This document shows, piece after piece, positions 25,008 through 36,132 of a DNA stretch of 64,000 nt. Under the pieces are notes generated by a model. The model was given only the letters and a program-made list of their open reading frames with translations. It had not been told where the DNA came from and made no database searches. A program made the translations under genes and the position numbers. Position 1 is the first letter of the stretch; each line of letters starts with the position of its first letter. The DNA comes from Larsenimonas suaedae (GTDB lineage: Bacteria; Pseudomonadota; Gammaproteobacteria; Pseudomonadales; Halomonadaceae), in NCBI RefSeq assembly GCF_023712105.1, contig NZ_JAMLJI010000005.1, forward strand, positions 1 through 64,000. The letters run 5' to 3'.

Positions 25008-25478
25008 ATGCCTAGAAGGCGTATCGTTGCAAAGCGTGAGATCCTGCCTGATCCGAAGTTCGGAAGCACGCGTCTCGCCAAATTCATGAACCACCTGATG
25101 ATCAGCGGCAAGAAATCCGCGGCCGAGCGCATCGTCTATGGTGCGCTGGATCGCGTCGCCGAACGCTCCAATGAGGCGCCGCTGGACATGTTTGAAAAGG
25201 CACTTGAGACCATTCAGCCCATGGTTGAGGTTAAGTCTCGTCGTGTTGGTGGTGCGACCTATCAGGTGCCCGTCGAAGTTCGTCCTTCGCGTCGTAGTGC
25301 GTTGGCAATGCGCTGGATGGTTGATGCGGCACGTAATCGTGGCGAGAAAACCATGGTTCAGCGACTGGCTGGCGAAATTCTGGACGCGGCAGAAGGTAAA
25401 GGTGCCGCTGTTAAGAAGCGTGAAGACGTCCATCGCATGGCAGAAGCCAACAAGGCTTTCTCCCACTACCGCTTCTAA
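25008..25478 (+). CDS. rpsG: 30S ribosomal protein S7
   Basis: Nucleates assembly of the 30S head and binds 16S rRNA; in E. coli it represses the str mRNA at the rpsL-rpsG gap. 156 residues with [19 protein letters not shown] at the N-terminus. The 83-nt gap before it could hold such a control site. fusA starts 18 nt downstream. Confidence 0.97.
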   Translation: MPRRRIVAKREILPDPKFGSTRLAKFMNHLMISGKKSAAERIVYGALDRVAERSNEAPLDMFEKALETIQPMVEVKSRRVGGATYQVPVEVRPSRRSALAMRWMVDAARNRGEKTMVQRLAGEILDAAEGKGAAVKKREDVHRMAEANKAFSHYRF

Positions 25479-25496
25479 ACCATAGGATTAGCTATC

Positions 25497-27617
25497 GTGC
25501 CACGTAAGACTCCACTTAAGCGTTACCGGAATATTGGTATCGTTGCACACGTCGACGCTGGTAAGACCACCACTACCGAGCGTGTCCTGTTTTATACCGG
25601 TCTGTCCCATAAGGTTGGCGAGGTCCACGAAGGGGCAGCCACCATGGACTGGATGGAGCAGGAGCAAGAGCGCGGTATTACCATTACATCGGCTGCAACT
25701 ACCTGCTTCTGGCAGGGTATGAACAAGCAGTTTGATGAACACCGCATCAACATCATCGATACACCTGGACACGTTGACTTCACGATCGAAGTTGAGCGTT
25801 CACTGCGTGTTCTCGATGGTGCGGTCGTTGTGCTTTGCGGTTCCTCCGGCGTTCAGCCGCAGACGGAAACCGTATGGCGCCAGGCCAACAAATACGAAGT
25901 TCCGCGTATGGTCTTCGTCAACAAGATGGACCGCGCTGGCGCTGACTTCTTTATGGTCGTCGATCAGCTCAAGGAACGTCTTGGCGCGAACACAGTGCCT
26001 ATCCAGATCAACTGGGGCGCTGAGGACGGCTTCAAGGGCGTTATCGATCTTATCCAGATGAAGGCGATTCTCTGGGATGAGGCGAACTTCGGCATGAATT
26101 ACGACCTCGTCGATATTCCGGCAGAGCTTCAAGAGACTGCTGAGAAGTATCGTGAAGAGATGGTCGAAGCGGCTGCCGAAGCCTCTGAAGAATTGATGGA
26201 CAAGTACCTTGAAGAAGGCGAGCTTTCCATCGAAGAAATCAAGGCAGGTCTGCGCCGCCGTACGCTCGAGAACGAAATCGTTCTGGTTACCTGTGGTAGT
26301 GCCTTTAAGAACAAGGGCGTGCAGGCGGTACTTGACGGTGTTATCGAGTACATGCCGTCTCCCACAGAAGTTAAGGCGATCGAGGGTGAGCTCGACGACA
26401 AAGATGGCACTATCGCTACGCGTGAAGCGGATGATAGTGCACCGTTCTCTGCGTTGGCGTTCAAGATCGCAACCGACCCGTTCGTTGGTACTTTGACCTT
26501 CATGCGTGTTTATTCGGGCGTACTCAAGTCCGGTGACAGCGTGTTCAACTCGGTCAAGGGCAAGAAAGAGCGCGTTGGTCGTATCGTTCAGATGCACTCC
26601 AACTCTCGTGAAGAGATCAAGGAAGTGTATGCAGGCGATATCGCGGCGTGCATTGGCCTTAAAGATGTAACCACCGGTGATACTCTGTGCGACCTGAATG
26701 ACAAGATCATTCTTGAACGTATGGAATTCCCGGATCCGGTTATCTCGGTTGCGGTTGAGCCGAAGTCCAAACCGGACCAGGAAAAGATGGGCGTCGCACT
26801 CGGTAAGCTGGCTCAGGAAGATCCGTCTTTCCGTGTTAAAACCGATGAAGAAACCGGTCAGACCATCATTTCCGGTATGGGTGAGCTTCACCTGGATATT
26901 ATCGTTGACCGCATGCGTCGCGAGTTCAAGGTCGATGCGAACATCGGTAAGCCGCAGGTTGCTTATCGTGAAACCATCCGTACCAAGGTCGAGCAGGAAG
27001 GCAAGTTTGTTCGTCAGTCAGGTGGTCGTGGTCAGTTCGGTCATGTCTTCCTTCGTATTGAGCCCCTTACGGCTGAAGACAAGGGCGAAGACGAAGAGCT
27101 GAGCTTCAAGTTCGCCTCTGAGATCGTTGGTGGCGTCGTGCCGAAAGAGTACGTGCCTGCCGTCGAGAAAGGTGCATACGAGCAGCTTCAAAACGGTGTC
27201 ATTGCCGGTTATCCGATGATTGACGTCAAGGTTACGCTGTTCGATGGTTCCTACCACGACGTGGACTCCAACGAAAACGCCTTTAAGGTTGCCTCGTCCA
27301 TGGCGATCAAAGAAGGCGCTCGCAAGGCTGGGGCGGTACTTCTCGAGCCTGTCATGCGGGTTGAAGTTGTTACCCCTGAAGAGTTCATGGGTGATGTTAT
27401 GGGCGACCTCAACCGTCGCCGTGGCTTGGTACAGGGTATGGATGATTCTTCCTCAGGCAAGATCATTCGTGCAACGGTACCGCTGGGTGAGATGTTCGGT
27501 TACGCAACTGATCTGCGCTCACAAACCCAGGGCCGCGCAAGCTACTCCATGGAGTTTGCGAAATACGATGAGGCGCCCTCAAGCATCGTGGATGCCGTCA
27601 TTAACCAAAACGGATGA
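25497..27617 (+). CDS. fusA: elongation factor G
   Basis: GTPase that drives translocation on the ribosome and, with RRF, ribosome recycling. 706 residues (E. coli 704). G motifs: [13 protein letters not shown] (P loop), the switch-II segment DTPGHVDFT and [10 protein letters not shown]. Five-domain organisation is complete. The start codon is GTG. Confidence 0.98.
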   Translation: MPRKTPLKRYRNIGIVAHVDAGKTTTTERVLFYTGLSHKVGEVHEGAATMDWMEQEQERGITITSAATTCFWQGMNKQFDEHRINIIDTPGHVDFTIEVERSLRVLDGAVVVLCGSSGVQPQTETVWRQANKYEVPRMVFVNKMDRAGADFFMVVDQLKERLGANTVPIQINWGAEDGFKGVIDLIQMKAILWDEANFGMNYDLVDIPAELQETAEKYREEMVEAAAEASEELMDKYLEEGELSIEEIKAGLRRRTLENEIVLVTCGSAFKNKGVQAVLDGVIEYMPSPTEVKAIEGELDDKDGTIATREADDSAPFSALAFKIATDPFVGTLTFMRVYSGVLKSGDSVFNSVKGKKERVGRIVQMHSNSREEIKEVYAGDIAACIGLKDVTTGDTLCDLNDKIILERMEFPDPVISVAVEPKSKPDQEKMGVALGKLAQEDPSFRVKTDEETGQTIISGMGELHLDIIVDRMRREFKVDANIGKPQVAYRETIRTKVEQEGKFVRQSGGRGQFGHVFLRIEPLTAEDKGEDEELSFKFASEIVGGVVPKEYVPAVEKGAYEQLQNGVIAGYPMIDVKVTLFDGSYHDVDSNENAFKVASSMAIKEGARKAGAVLLEPVMRVEVVTPEEFMGDVMGDLNRRRGLVQGMDDSSSGKIIRATVPLGEMFGYATDLRSQTQGRASYSMEFAKYDEAPSSIVDAVINQNG

Positions 27618-27646
27618 CCGTTAGTTAAGTTAAAGAGGTTATAGCA

Positions 27647-28840
27647 GTGGCTAAGGAAAAATTTGAACGTTCCAAACCGCACGTAAACGTCGGTACCATC
27701 GGTCATGTTGACCACGGTAAAACCACGTTGACTGCGGCACTTACTCGCGTATCTGCCGAAGTTTTCGGCGGCGACTGGCGTGAGTTCAATACCATCGATA
27801 ACGCTCCGGAAGAGCGTGAGCGTGGTATCACTATCGCGACTGCGCACGTTGAGTACCAGTCCGAAGTGCGTCACTACGCACACGTTGACTGCCCGGGACA
27901 CGCTGACTACGTCAAGAACATGATCACTGGTGCTGCTCAGATGGACGGCGCTATCCTGGTCTGTTCTGCAGCTGACGGCCCCATGCCGCAGACTCGTGAG
28001 CACATCCTGCTGTCTCGTCAGGTTGGCGTTCCGTTCATCGTTGTCTTCCTTAACAAGGCGGACATGGTCGATGACGAAGAGCTGCTCGAGCTGGTCGAAA
28101 TGGAAGTACGTGAACTCCTCAACGAGTACGACTTCCCGGGCGATGACACGCCGATCATCATCGGTTCTGCTCTGATGGCGCTTGAAGGCAAGGACGACAA
28201 CGGCATGGGTACTACTGCCGTTGCCAACCTGATCAAGGCGCTGGATGAGTACATTCCGGAACCTGAGCGTGCCATCGATCAGCCGTTCCTGATGCCGATT
28301 GAAGACGTCTTCTCAATCTCTGGTCGTGGTACTGTTGTTACTGGCCGTGTTGAGCGTGGTCTGGTCAAGACTGGCGACGAAGTTGAAGTTGTTGGTCTGC
28401 ACGACACCACCAAGACCACCGTTACCGGTGTTGAAATGTTCCGTAAACTGCTCGACGAAGGTCGTGCGGGTGAGAACATCGGCGCGCTTCTGCGTGGCAC
28501 CAAGCGTGACGACGTCGAGCGTGGTCAGGTTCTGGCGAAAACCGGAACGATCAAGCCGCACACCAAGTTCGAATCCGAAGTCTACATCCTGTCCAAAGAA
28601 GAAGGCGGTCGTCACACTCCGTTCTTCAAGGGCTACCGTCCGCAGTTCTACTTCCGTACAACTGACGTAACCGGTACTTGTGAACTTCCGGAAGGCGTTG
28701 AGATGGTCATGCCGGGCGATAACGTCCAGATGGTCATTACTCTGATCGCACCGATCGCTATGGAAGACGGTCTGCGCTTCGCGATTCGTGAAGGCGGCCG
28801 TACCGTTGGCGCTGGTGTTGTTGCCAAGATCATTGAGTGA
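27647..28840 (+). CDS. tuf: elongation factor Tu
   Basis: Delivers aminoacyl-tRNA to the ribosome. 397 residues, with [14 protein letters not shown] (P loop), [15 protein letters not shown] and [14 protein letters not shown] start. It is the only tuf gene in the window: the second position common in relatives, after tRNA-Thr, is empty. A hairpin terminator and the S10 promoter follow. Confidence 0.98.
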   Translation: MAKEKFERSKPHVNVGTIGHVDHGKTTLTAALTRVSAEVFGGDWREFNTIDNAPEERERGITIATAHVEYQSEVRHYAHVDCPGHADYVKNMITGAAQMDGAILVCSAADGPMPQTREHILLSRQVGVPFIVVFLNKADMVDDEELLELVEMEVRELLNEYDFPGDDTPIIIGSALMALEGKDDNGMGTTAVANLIKALDEYIPEPERAIDQPFLMPIEDVFSISGRGTVVTGRVERGLVKTGDEVEVVGLHDTTKTTVTGVEMFRKLLDEGRAGENIGALLRGTKRDDVERGQVLAKTGTIKPHTKFESEVYILSKEEGGRHTPFFKGYRPQFYFRTTDVTGTCELPEGVEMVMPGDNVQMVITLIAPIAMEDGLRFAIREGGRTVGAGVVAKIIE

Positions 28841-28863
28841 TCCTATCGCTTGATGTTTAAAAG

Positions 28864-28886
28864 AAGGGGCTCGAAAGGGCCCCTTT
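28864..28886 (+). terminator. possible tuf terminator
   Basis: 7-bp stem AAGGGGC / GCCCCTT (28864-28870 with 28879-28885) with an 8-nt loop and only a short T run, so termination may be partial. Confidence 0.55.
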
Positions 28887-28897
28887 GTCGTGCGTGT

Positions 28898-28926
28898 TTG
28901 ACAGTTGAAGATGGTCTGCCTATAAT
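28898..28926 (+). promoter_or_regulatory. S10 operon promoter, full consensus
   Basis: TTGACA at 28898-28903, exactly 17 nt, TATAAT at 28921-28926, then GCGC. Both hexamers and the spacer are the sigma-70 optimum. The leader to rpsJ is only about 70 nt and includes a GGCGG/CCGCC hairpin. Confidence 0.95.
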
Positions 28927-29002
28927 GCGCATCCTTTAAATGCGTAGGCGGGCGGTCAACTTCAGCTGTCGGGCCGCCTTAATCCGTTGGAGTTTAGGGC
29001 TA

Positions 29003-29314
29003 ATGCAGAACCAAAAAATCCGCATTCGGTTGAAAGCGTTCGACCACCGCCTGATTGATCAGTCCGCACAAGAAATCGTGGATACCGCGAAGCGTACTGG
29101 TGCACAGGTTCGTGGTCCAATTCCGCTGCCGACCAATCGCGAGCGTTACACCATCTTGGTTTCACCGCACGTCAACAAAGACGCGCGCGACCAGTATGAA
29201 ATCCGCACGCACAAGCGCGTTCTAGATATCGTCGAGCCGACTGAGAAAACAGTTGATGCTTTGATGAAGCTGGATCTGGCTGCTGGTGTGGATGTTCAGA
29301 TCAAGGTTGATTAA
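29003..29314 (+). CDS. rpsJ: 30S ribosomal protein S10
   Basis: 30S head protein and partner of NusB/NusG in antitermination. 103 residues as in E. coli, starting [18 protein letters not shown] after Met. The ATG at 29003 follows TTGGAG; an in-frame ATG at 28940 would add 21 unconserved residues and sits at the likely transcript start. Confidence 0.97.
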   Translation: MQNQKIRIRLKAFDHRLIDQSAQEIVDTAKRTGAQVRGPIPLPTNRERYTILVSPHVNKDARDQYEIRTHKRVLDIVEPTEKTVDALMKLDLAAGVDVQIKVD

Positions 29315-29322
29315 TTAAATTA

Positions 29323-29381
29323 CACTAGTCACTTCGGCTTAAAGCCGACGCGCCGAGATGGCGCCATACAATGTGCTAGTG
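29323..29381 (+). other. possible three-way RNA junction between rpsJ and rplC
   Basis: Outer stem CACTAG (29323-29328) / CTAGTG (29376-29381) encloses two hairpins: TCGGC-TTAAA-GCCGA (29334-29348) and GCGCC-GAGAT-GGCGC (29350-29364). It occupies a 128-nt gap between two r-protein genes, much wider than other gaps in this operon. Confidence 0.5.
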
Positions 29382-29442
29382 GAATGCTCTGGAAAGGGCA
29401 GCCATAGCGGGTGATAGCCCCGTACACTATAGGAGACTGAGC

Positions 29443-30081
29443 ATGACTATCGGTTTAGTCGGCAAGAAGAGCGGTATGACCCGTATCTTCACCGAAGACG
29501 GCACGTCCGTCCCCGTAACCGTAATCGAAGTCGAACCGAATCGCGTAACTGCCGTCAAGACACTTGAAGTCGATGGCTACCGCGCTATTCAGGTCACTTC
29601 CGGATCCCGCAAGGCCAAGCACCTTACTGCTTCCGTACGTGGTCAGTACGCGAAAGCGGGTGTTGAAGCTGGTCGGGCCCTCTCCGAGTTTCGTCTGTCT
29701 GAAGGTGATGAAGCACCTGAAGTCGGCGGTGAACTCACTGTATCCCTCTTCGAGGCCGGTCAAAAGATTGATGTGACTGGTACGTCCAAGGGTAAAGGAT
29801 TTGCTGGCGCAGTTAAGCGCTGGAACTTCCGTACCCAGGACAATACTCACGGTAACTCCCTCGCTCACCGTGCACCTGGCTCCATTGGTCAGTGTCAGAC
29901 CCCCGGTCGTGTCTTCAAAGGCAAGAAGATGGCGGGTCAGCTGGGTAATGTGCGCTCCACAGTGCAGGGTCTTGAAGTCGTGCGTGTAGACGCTGAACGC
30001 AACTTGCTGCTGGTTCGTGGCGCGGTACCTGGTGCTACCGGTAGCGACGTTGTCGTGCGCAGTGCTGTTAAAGCTCGCTGA
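29443..30081 (+). CDS. rplC: 50S ribosomal protein L3
   Basis: Early assembly protein near the peptidyl-transferase centre. 212 residues (E. coli 209). It starts [19 protein letters not shown] and carries the loop segment [20 protein letters not shown] with the Gln methylated by PrmB in E. coli. AGGAGA lies upstream of the ATG. Confidence 0.97.
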   Translation: MTIGLVGKKSGMTRIFTEDGTSVPVTVIEVEPNRVTAVKTLEVDGYRAIQVTSGSRKAKHLTASVRGQYAKAGVEAGRALSEFRLSEGDEAPEVGGELTVSLFEAGQKIDVTGTSKGKGFAGAVKRWNFRTQDNTHGNSLAHRAPGSIGQCQTPGRVFKGKKMAGQLGNVRSTVQGLEVVRVDAERNLLLVRGAVPGATGSDVVVRSAVKAR

Positions 30082-30094
30082 GGGGTTATTTCCG

Positions 30095-30703
30095 ATGAAT
30101 TTGAATCTCACTGGTTCAGGCGCAGGGGAAGTTGAACTTTCCGATGCGACCTTTGGTAAAGAGTTCAATGAGTCGTTGGTGCATCAAGTAGTTACTGCCT
30201 ATATGGCAGCAGCTCGCCAAGGAACTCGTGCTCAAAAGAATCGTAGTGACGTAAGCGGTGGTGGCAAGAAGCCGTGGCGTCAGAAGGGCACCGGCCGCGC
30301 TCGCGCGGGTACGATTCGCTCGCCGATCTGGCGCAGCGGTGGTGTGACCTTTGCTGCTCGTCCTCAGGACTTCTCGCAGAAGGTCAACCGTAAGATGTAT
30401 CGCGCGGCAATGCGTTCGATCCTGTCCGAGCTGGTCCGTCAAGACCGCCTGGTCGCGGTTGAATCATTTGCGGTCGATTCGCCCAAGACCAAACAGTTGG
30501 TCGGTAAGCTTAAAGAACTTAACCTCGAAAAAGTTCTTATTGTTACCGAGGACGTTGATCAAAATCTGTTCCTTGCTGCTCGTAACGTGCCCAATGTCGA
30601 TGTTGTTGACGTGGCCGCAGCTGACCCTGTCAGCCTGGTTGCGTTCGACAAGGTCCTGATGACAGTGCCGGCGCTGCGGAAGTTCGAGGAGAAGTTGGCA
30701 TGA
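30095..30703 (+). CDS. rplD: 50S ribosomal protein L4
   Basis: Lines the exit tunnel; in E. coli it represses the S10 operon. 202 residues, with the tunnel loop [19 protein letters not shown] (about 55-73). Start chosen at 30095: it gives the [20 protein letters not shown] family N-terminus, while an in-frame ATG at 30017 lies within rplC. Overlaps rplW by 4 nt. Confidence 0.96.
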   Translation: MNLNLTGSGAGEVELSDATFGKEFNESLVHQVVTAYMAAARQGTRAQKNRSDVSGGGKKPWRQKGTGRARAGTIRSPIWRSGGVTFAARPQDFSQKVNRKMYRAAMRSILSELVRQDRLVAVESFAVDSPKTKQLVGKLKELNLEKVLIVTEDVDQNLFLAARNVPNVDVVDVAAADPVSLVAFDKVLMTVPALRKFEEKLA

Positions 30704-30999
30704 ACCAAGAACGTATTTTTAAAGTCCTGCTCGGCCCACACATGACCGAGAAAGCGGCTTCAGTTGCTGAAAACAGCAATCAGTACGTGTTCAAAGTGGC
30801 CGCTGACGCGACCAAGCCTGAAATTAAAAAGGCCGTTGAATCTCTGTTTGAGACCAAGGTCGCAGGTGTTCAGGTTCTGAACATGAAAGGCAAGGTCAAG
30901 CGCAGCATTCGTGGTGAAGGTCGCCGTCAGGGGTATCGTAAAGCCTACGTCACCTTGGCGCAGGGCGAGACGCTCGACGACTTCACTGGCAACGAGTGA
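30700..30999 (+). CDS. rplW: 50S ribosomal protein L23
   Basis: Tunnel-exit protein that docks trigger factor and SRP. 99 residues, normal length, with [16 protein letters not shown] near the N-terminus. ATGA overlap with rplD suggests translational coupling. Confidence 0.97.
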   Translation: MNQERIFKVLLGPHMTEKAASVAENSNQYVFKVAADATKPEIKKAVESLFETKVAGVQVLNMKGKVKRSIRGEGRRQGYRKAYVTLAQGETLDDFTGNE

Positions 31000-31015
31000 G
31001 GCAGGAGAACAGATC

Positions 31016-31843
31016 ATGGCAGTAGTCAAGACAAAACCGACGTCTGCGGGCCGTCGTCACAAGGTCAAAATTGTTGACGAGACCGTCTATAAAGGACGTC
31101 CTTATGCGCCTCTGCTCGAAGCACAGCATCGCAGCGGCGGCCGAAACAACAACGGTCGTATCACTACACGTCACGTTGGTGGTGGTCATCGCCAGCACTA
31201 TCGCTTGATCGATTTCAAGCGTAGCAAGGATGGTGTCGCAGCAACGGTCGAGCGTATCGAATACGATCCGAACCGTAGTGCCAACATTGCGCTGCTCAAG
31301 TACCTCGATGGCGAGCGTCGTTACATCATCGCTCCCAAAGGTGTTTCAGCAGGCGATCGCCTTGAATCCGGTGTTAATGCGCCGATCAAGCGGGGCAATA
31401 CCTTGCCGCTTCGCAATATTCCTGTGGGCTCCACTATCCACTGCATCGAGCTCAAGCCTGGTAAGGGCGCTCAGATGGTGCGTAGTGCAGGTGCCAGTGC
31501 TCAGCTGGTAGCGCGCGAAGGTAACTACGCCACAATCCGCATGCGCTCTGGCGAAATGCGTCGTGTTCTTTCCGAATGTCGTGCCACGTTGGGCGAAGTC
31601 GGTAACTCAGAACACAGCCTGCGTCAGCTGGGTAAAGCTGGTGCCAAGCGTTGGAAAGGCGTTCGTCCTACCGTTCGCGGTGTCGCGATGAACCCGGTCG
31701 ATCACCCGCATGGTGGTGGTGAAGGTCGCACAAGTGGCGGTCGTCATCCGGTTAGCCCGTGGGGTATGCCGACCAAGGGTCATAAGACGCGCAAAAACAA
31801 GCGTACTGACAAGCTTATTGTCCGTCGCCGCAAAGCCAAGTAA
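31016..31843 (+). CDS. rplB: 50S ribosomal protein L2
   Basis: Binds 23S rRNA near the peptidyl-transferase centre. 275 residues, with the conserved [19 protein letters not shown] (about 224-242). The ATG at 31016 follows GGAG; the longer in-frame ATG at 30911 is inside rplW and adds non-family sequence. Confidence 0.97.
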   Translation: MAVVKTKPTSAGRRHKVKIVDETVYKGRPYAPLLEAQHRSGGRNNNGRITTRHVGGGHRQHYRLIDFKRSKDGVAATVERIEYDPNRSANIALLKYLDGERRYIIAPKGVSAGDRLESGVNAPIKRGNTLPLRNIPVGSTIHCIELKPGKGAQMVRSAGASAQLVAREGNYATIRMRSGEMRRVLSECRATLGEVGNSEHSLRQLGKAGAKRWKGVRPTVRGVAMNPVDHPHGGGEGRTSGGRHPVSPWGMPTKGHKTRKNKRTDKLIVRRRKAK

Positions 31844-31866
31844 CAGGATATTAAGGGGTAACGGCT

Positions 31867-32142
31867 GTGCCACGTTCATTGAAGAAAGGTCCTTTTATTG
31901 ACCTTCATCTTTTGAAGAAGGTTGAGGCGGCTGTGGAAAAGAACGACCGTAAACCGATCAAGACTTGGTCGCGTCGTTCGATGATCCTTCCAAACATGGT
32001 TGGACTCACCATTGCCGTCCATAACGGTCGCCAGCATGTGCCGGTTTACATCTCTGAAGAGATGGTTGGTCACAAGCTCGGTGAATTTGCTGCCACCCGT
32101 ACCTACCGCGGTCACGCGGCAGATAAGAAAGCCAAGCGGTAA
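31867..32142 (+). CDS. rpsS: 30S ribosomal protein S19
   Basis: 30S head protein near the A-site tRNA. 91 residues starting [22 protein letters not shown] start codon. 23 nt after rplB and 11 nt before rplV. Confidence 0.97.
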   Translation: MPRSLKKGPFIDLHLLKKVEAAVEKNDRKPIKTWSRRSMILPNMVGLTIAVHNGRQHVPVYISEEMVGHKLGEFAATRTYRGHAADKKAKR

Positions 32143-32153
32143 GGAGCGAAGAA

Positions 32154-32489
32154 ATGCAAGAAGTAGCTGCTACATTGCGCGGCGCTAGCCTCTCTGCTCA
32201 GAAGGCCCGTTTGGTTGCTGATCAGGTACGCGGAAAGCCGGTCGCAGAAGCGATTGAACTGCTGACCTTCTCACCAAAGAAAGCAGCGCATTTGGTGAAG
32301 AAAGTATTGCAGTCAGCGGTTGCTAACGCTGAAGAAAATAACGGCATGGACATCGATGAGCTGCGTGTTTCGACCATCTGCGTCGATGAGGGCATGACGC
32401 TCAAGCGCATCCGTCCGCGCGCCAAAGGCCGTGCAGACCGGATTCTGAAGCGCACTTGCCACATCACCGTCAAGGTAGCCGAGAAGTAG
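32154..32489 (+). CDS. rplV: 50S ribosomal protein L22
   Basis: Its long beta-hairpin reaches the exit tunnel and shapes macrolide sensitivity. 111 residues (E. coli 110), with [20 protein letters not shown] near the N-terminus and [18 protein letters not shown] in the hairpin. No deletion in the hairpin was noticed. Confidence 0.97.
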   Translation: MQEVAATLRGASLSAQKARLVADQVRGKPVAEAIELLTFSPKKAAHLVKKVLQSAVANAEENNGMDIDELRVSTICVDEGMTLKRIRPRAKGRADRILKRTCHITVKVAEK

Positions 32490-32500
32490 GAGTCGACCAG

Positions 32501-33202
32501 ATGGGTCAGAAAGTAAATCCAATTGGCATTCGCCTCGGGATCGTTAAGGACCATACATCGGTCTGGTACGCCGAGGGCGGAGCCTACGCAGATAAGCTGA
32601 ACAACGATCTCCAAGTCCGTCGTTTTCTTGAAGATCGTCTGAAAAACGCCTCTGTGAGCCGTATTCAAATTGAACGTCCGGCAAACAATGCGCGTATTAC
32701 CGTTCACACTGCCCGTCCGGGTATCGTGATCGGCAAGAAGGGTGAGGACGTTGACCGTCTTCGTCGCGAACTGACTGAGATGATGGGCGTGCCAGTTCAC
32801 GTTAACATCGAAGAAATTCGCAAGCCTGAACTCGATGCTGCTCTGGTTGCTCAGAACATCGCTGGTCAGCTCGAGCGTCGTGTCATGTTCCGTCGTGCCA
32901 TGAAGCGCGCGGTACAGAATGCGATGCGCCTGGGTGCTAAAGGTATCAAGGTTCAGCTGTCAGGTCGTCTTGGTGGTGCCGAGATCGCTCGTACCGAGTG
33001 GTATCGCGAAGGACGCGTACCACTTCATACACTGCGTGCCGACATCGACTACGCGACGTATGAAGCCCACACCACGTATGGCGTCATTGGCGTCAAAGTG
33101 TGGATCTTCAAAGGCGAAATCCTTGGGGGTATCGAAGAAGTGCGTGCCAAGCAGAAACAGGCACAGCAACCTTCTGCACCCAAGAAGAAAGGTTCTAAGT
33201 AA
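32501..33202 (+). CDS. rpsC: 30S ribosomal protein S3
   Basis: mRNA-entry protein with helicase activity together with S4. 233 residues, as in E. coli, KH domain with [14 protein letters not shown]. Start at 32501 ([17 protein letters not shown] after Met) rather than the in-frame ATG at 32456 within rplV. Confidence 0.97.
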   Translation: MGQKVNPIGIRLGIVKDHTSVWYAEGGAYADKLNNDLQVRRFLEDRLKNASVSRIQIERPANNARITVHTARPGIVIGKKGEDVDRLRRELTEMMGVPVHVNIEEIRKPELDAALVAQNIAGQLERRVMFRRAMKRAVQNAMRLGAKGIKVQLSGRLGGAEIARTEWYREGRVPLHTLRADIDYATYEAHTTYGVIGVKVWIFKGEILGGIEEVRAKQKQAQQPSAPKKKGSK

Positions 33203-33213
33203 GGGGGTAGTCG

Positions 33214-33627
33214 ATGTTACAGCCCAAACGTACCAAGTTCCGTAAGCAGCAAAAAGGTCGCAACCGCGGCCTCGCGCATCGCGGTAGCGATGTAAGCTTC
33301 GGAGAGTTTGGTCTCAAGGCAACAGGTCGTGGTCGTATTACGGCGCGCCAGATCGAGGCGGGTCGACGCGCAATCACCCGTCACGTAAAGCGTGGTGGTA
33401 AAATCTGGATTCGCGTGTTCCCGGACAAGCCGATTTCCGAAAAGCCGCTTGAAGTTCGTATGGGTAAGGGTAAGGGCTCAGTAGAATACTGGGTTGCTCA
33501 GATCCAGCCGGGCAAGGTGCTTTACGAGATCGAAGGTGTCTCTGAATCGCTGGCTCGTGAAGCATTCACGCTGGCTGCTCAGAAAATGCCGGTATCCACC
33601 ACCTTTGTTAAACGGACGGTGATGTGA
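33214..33627 (+). CDS. rplP: 50S ribosomal protein L16
   Basis: Contacts the A-site tRNA elbow. 137 residues (E. coli 136), starting [18 protein letters not shown]. Contains [19 protein letters not shown] [13 protein letters not shown]. Overlaps rpmC by 4 nt (ATGA). Confidence 0.97.
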   Translation: MLQPKRTKFRKQQKGRNRGLAHRGSDVSFGEFGLKATGRGRITARQIEAGRRAITRHVKRGGKIWIRVFPDKPISEKPLEVRMGKGKGSVEYWVAQIQPGKVLYEIEGVSESLAREAFTLAAQKMPVSTTFVKRTVM

Positions 33628-33818
33628 TGAAAGCTCAGGAACTTCGCGAAAAGTCAGTCGAGGCGCTTAAGGACCAGCTGCTGGAGCTTCTCCGCGAGCA
33701 GTTCAATCTGCGGATGCAAAAAAATACCGGTCAGCTGACCCAGGTTCATTTGCTAAAGCAGGTTCGTCGCGATATCGCTCGCGTCAAAACCACGCTCAAC
33801 GAGAAGTCAGGTGATTGA
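33624..33818 (+). CDS. rpmC: 50S ribosomal protein L29
   Basis: Small tunnel-exit protein, 64 residues, two-helix coiled fold; pattern [14 protein letters not shown] is typical. Start overlaps the rplP stop. Confidence 0.96.
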   Translation: MMKAQELREKSVEALKDQLLELLREQFNLRMQKNTGQLTQVHLLKQVRRDIARVKTTLNEKSGD

Positions 33819-33819
33819 G

Positions 33820-34080
33820 ATGGCCGAAGAAACAAATGCACGTCGACTCACTGGCAAGGTGGTGAGCGACAAGATGGAGAAATCCATCGTTGTAATGATC
33901 GAGCGTCGTGAGCGTCATCCGATCTACGGAAAGTACATGAAACGCTCTACGAAGCTGCACGCCCACGACGAAACCAACCAGGCACGTCTTGGTGACACTG
34001 TTTCAATTGAAGAGTGTCGTCCGCTTTCCAAAAAGAAAGCGTGGACTCTGGTCGAAGTGGTGGAGCAGGCCAAGGGTTAA
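33820..34080 (+). CDS. rpsQ: 30S ribosomal protein S17
   Basis: Primary 16S rRNA binder with an OB fold, 86 residues. [17 protein letters not shown] and [19 protein letters not shown] are conserved. ATG at 33820 preferred; an in-frame GTG at 33811 overlapping rpmC would add three residues. A 47-nt gap then marks the junction to the spc genes; no promoter was evident in it. Confidence 0.95.
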   Translation: MAEETNARRLTGKVVSDKMEKSIVVMIERRERHPIYGKYMKRSTKLHAHDETNQARLGDTVSIEECRPLSKKKAWTLVEVVEQAKG

Positions 34081-34127
34081 TCCCGGCTGGCCTCTCCAGT
34101 GCAGACAGTTAGGTTTGGAGAAAACCA

Positions 34128-34499
34128 ATGATTCAAACGCAAACAATGCTGGATGTCGCCGACAACAGCGGCGCTCGCAGGGTCCAGTGCATCAAGGTGC
34201 TTGGTGGATCTCATCGGCGCTATGCACGTGTAGGCGACATCATTAAAGTGACGGTCAAGGAAGCAATTCCGCGTGGCCGCGTTAAGAAAGGCCAGGTACT
34301 CAAGGCTGTGGTCGTTCGCACACGTAGTGGCGTTCGTCGTCCGGATGGCTCTTTGATTCGCTTCGATGGGAATGCGGCCGTTCTGCTGAACAATGCTAAC
34401 GAGCAGCCCATCGGTACACGTATCTTTGGGCCAGTGACTCGTGAGCTTCGCAACGAGAAGTTCATGAAAATCATTTCCTTGGCGCCCGAAGTGCTGTAA
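34128..34499 (+). CDS. rplN: 50S ribosomal protein L14
   Basis: Interface protein bridging to 16S rRNA and binding RsfS. 123 residues, same length as E. coli, beginning [20 protein letters not shown] after Met. First spc-operon gene; co-transcription from the S10 promoter is likely. Confidence 0.97.
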   Translation: MIQTQTMLDVADNSGARRVQCIKVLGGSHRRYARVGDIIKVTVKEAIPRGRVKKGQVLKAVVVRTRSGVRRPDGSLIRFDGNAAVLLNNANEQPIGTRIFGPVTRELRNEKFMKIISLAPEVL

Positions 34500-34514
34500 G
34501 GAGCGAGGCGGAAT

Positions 34515-34832
34515 ATGCGCAAGATCAAACGTGACGACGAAGTAATCGTTATCGCCGGAAAGGACAAGGGCAAGCGCGGTACAGTAAAGCGTGTACTGCA
34601 AGACGGCCGGTTTGTTATCTCTGGTGTGAACATGGTGAAACGTCACACTAAGCCAAACCCGATGTTGGGTACTCAAGGGGGTATCGTCGAGCGCGAAGCT
34701 CCGATCCATGGTTCTAACGTTGCTATCTTCAATGCGGAGACTGGCAAGGCGGATCGGGTCGGCTTTTTGGTGCAAGATGACGGTACTAAGGTCCGTATCT
34801 TTAAGTCGACTCAAAAGCAGATCGACGCCTAA
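34515..34832 (+). CDS. rplX: 50S ribosomal protein L24
   Basis: Assembly initiator near the tunnel exit. 105 residues with a KOW motif ([20 protein letters not shown], about 6-25). Spaced 15 nt from rplN and 18 nt from rplE. Confidence 0.97.
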   Translation: MRKIKRDDEVIVIAGKDKGKRGTVKRVLQDGRFVISGVNMVKRHTKPNPMLGTQGGIVEREAPIHGSNVAIFNAETGKADRVGFLVQDDGTKVRIFKSTQKQIDA

Positions 34833-34850
34833 AGCGACTCGGGTGGCAAT

Positions 34851-35390
34851 ATGGCGAACTTGAAAGAACAGTACCAAAACGAAGTCAAAGCCAAACTGAA
34901 AGAAGAGTTTGGCTATGACAGCGTGATGCAGATTCCAAGCATCACTAAAATCACTCTCAATATGGGAGTGGGTGACGCGACCAGCGATAAGAAGTTGATC
35001 GAGAACGCCGCTGCGGATCTCGAGAAACTTTCCGGCCAGAAGCCGATCATCACCAAGGCACGTAAATCCGTCGCGGGCTTTAAAGTCCGTGAAGGTTGGC
35101 CCATCGGTGTGAAGGTAACCCTGCGCCGTGAACGCATGTGGGAATTCCTCGATCGTCTCGTGAACATCGCGATTCCGCGTGTTCGTGACTTCCGAGGCCT
35201 GAACCCCAAATCGTTCGATGGCCGTGGAAACTACTCCATGGGTGTTCGTGAGCAGATCATTTTCCCGGAGATCGAGTATGACAAGGTCGATCGGGTTCGT
35301 GGTCTGGACATCACGATCACAACCAGTGCTAACACCGACGACGAAGGTCGTGCGCTCCTTAGTGCACTGAACTTCCCGTTCAAGAAATAA
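34851..35390 (+). CDS. rplE: 50S ribosomal protein L5
   Basis: Binds 5S rRNA and contacts P-site tRNA. 179 residues as in E. coli, with [20 protein letters not shown] and [20 protein letters not shown]. In E. coli S8 represses the spc mRNA near the rplE start; no equivalent site could be assigned confidently here. Confidence 0.97.
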   Translation: MANLKEQYQNEVKAKLKEEFGYDSVMQIPSITKITLNMGVGDATSDKKLIENAAADLEKLSGQKPIITKARKSVAGFKVREGWPIGVKVTLRRERMWEFLDRLVNIAIPRVRDFRGLNPKSFDGRGNYSMGVREQIIFPEIEYDKVDRVRGLDITITTSANTDDEGRALLSALNFPFKK

Positions 35391-35400
35391 GGTTGAGATC

Positions 35401-35706
35401 ATGGCTAAAAAGAGCATGGTTGAGCGTGAACTGAAGCGCGCCAAACTGGTAGATAAATACGCTGCCAAGCGCGCTCAGCTCAAGGCCATCATCCAAGATG
35501 TCAATGCTTCTGATGAAGAGCGCTTCGACGCACAGCTTCAACTCCAGAAGCTGCCGCGTGATTCCAGCCCGGTGCGTCAGCGTAACCGCTGCCGCATTAC
35601 CGGTCGTCCCCATGGCTACTACAACAAGTTCGGCCTTGGCCGTAACAAGCTTCGCGAAGCAGCCATGCGTGGTGACGTTCCTGGTCTGACCAAGTCCAGC
35701 TGGTAA
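35401..35706 (+). CDS. rpsN: 30S ribosomal protein S14
   Basis: 30S head protein. 101 residues: the long, zinc-free form with a single Cys and no CxxC pairs. Contrasts with the zinc-type L36 encoded later in the window. Confidence 0.97.
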   Translation: MAKKSMVERELKRAKLVDKYAAKRAQLKAIIQDVNASDEERFDAQLQLQKLPRDSSPVRQRNRCRITGRPHGYYNKFGLGRNKLREAAMRGDVPGLTKSSW

Positions 35707-35730
35707 CCACGTTTATTAGGAGCGCACTAC

Positions 35731-36123
35731 ATGAGCATGCAAGACACTCTGGCGGATATGTTGACCCGTATCCGTAATGCGCAGGCCGCAACCAAGGAGA
35801 CGGTTTCCATGCCGTCTTCCAAGCTCAAGGTTGAAGTGGCCCGTGTATTGAAAGAAGAAGGCTATATCACAGAAGCGGTTGTTGAAGGTGAACAGAAGCC
35901 GCAGCTGGTCGTTACGCTGAAATATTTCGAAGGCAAGCCTGTCATCGAGCATATCCAGCGTGTTTCCAAGCCCTCGTTGCGTATCTACAAGGGCAAGGAC
36001 GAGCTACCTAACGTAGCTGACGGCCTCGGTGTAGCCATTGTCTCCACCTCCAATGGTGTTATGACTGACCGCGCAGCGCGTCAGGCCGGCGTTGGCGGTG
36101 AAGTGATCTGCACCGTATTCTAG
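35731..36123 (+). CDS. rpsH: 30S ribosomal protein S8
   Basis: Central-domain 16S rRNA binder; spc operon repressor in E. coli. 130 residues, starting [17 protein letters not shown], ending with the conserved [22 protein letters not shown] (last 22 residues, partly quoted pattern GGEVICTVF). Confidence 0.97.
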   Translation: MSMQDTLADMLTRIRNAQAATKETVSMPSSKLKVEVARVLKEEGYITEAVVEGEQKPQLVVTLKYFEGKPVIEHIQRVSKPSLRIYKGKDELPNVADGLGVAIVSTSNGVMTDRAARQAGVGGEVICTVF

Positions 36124-36132
36124 GAGTGATAG

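Noticed and set aside
34077..35468. 463-codon minus-strand ORF across rplN-rplX-rplE-rpsN
   Set aside because: It spans four certain r-protein genes on the other strand; its length follows from their codon bias.
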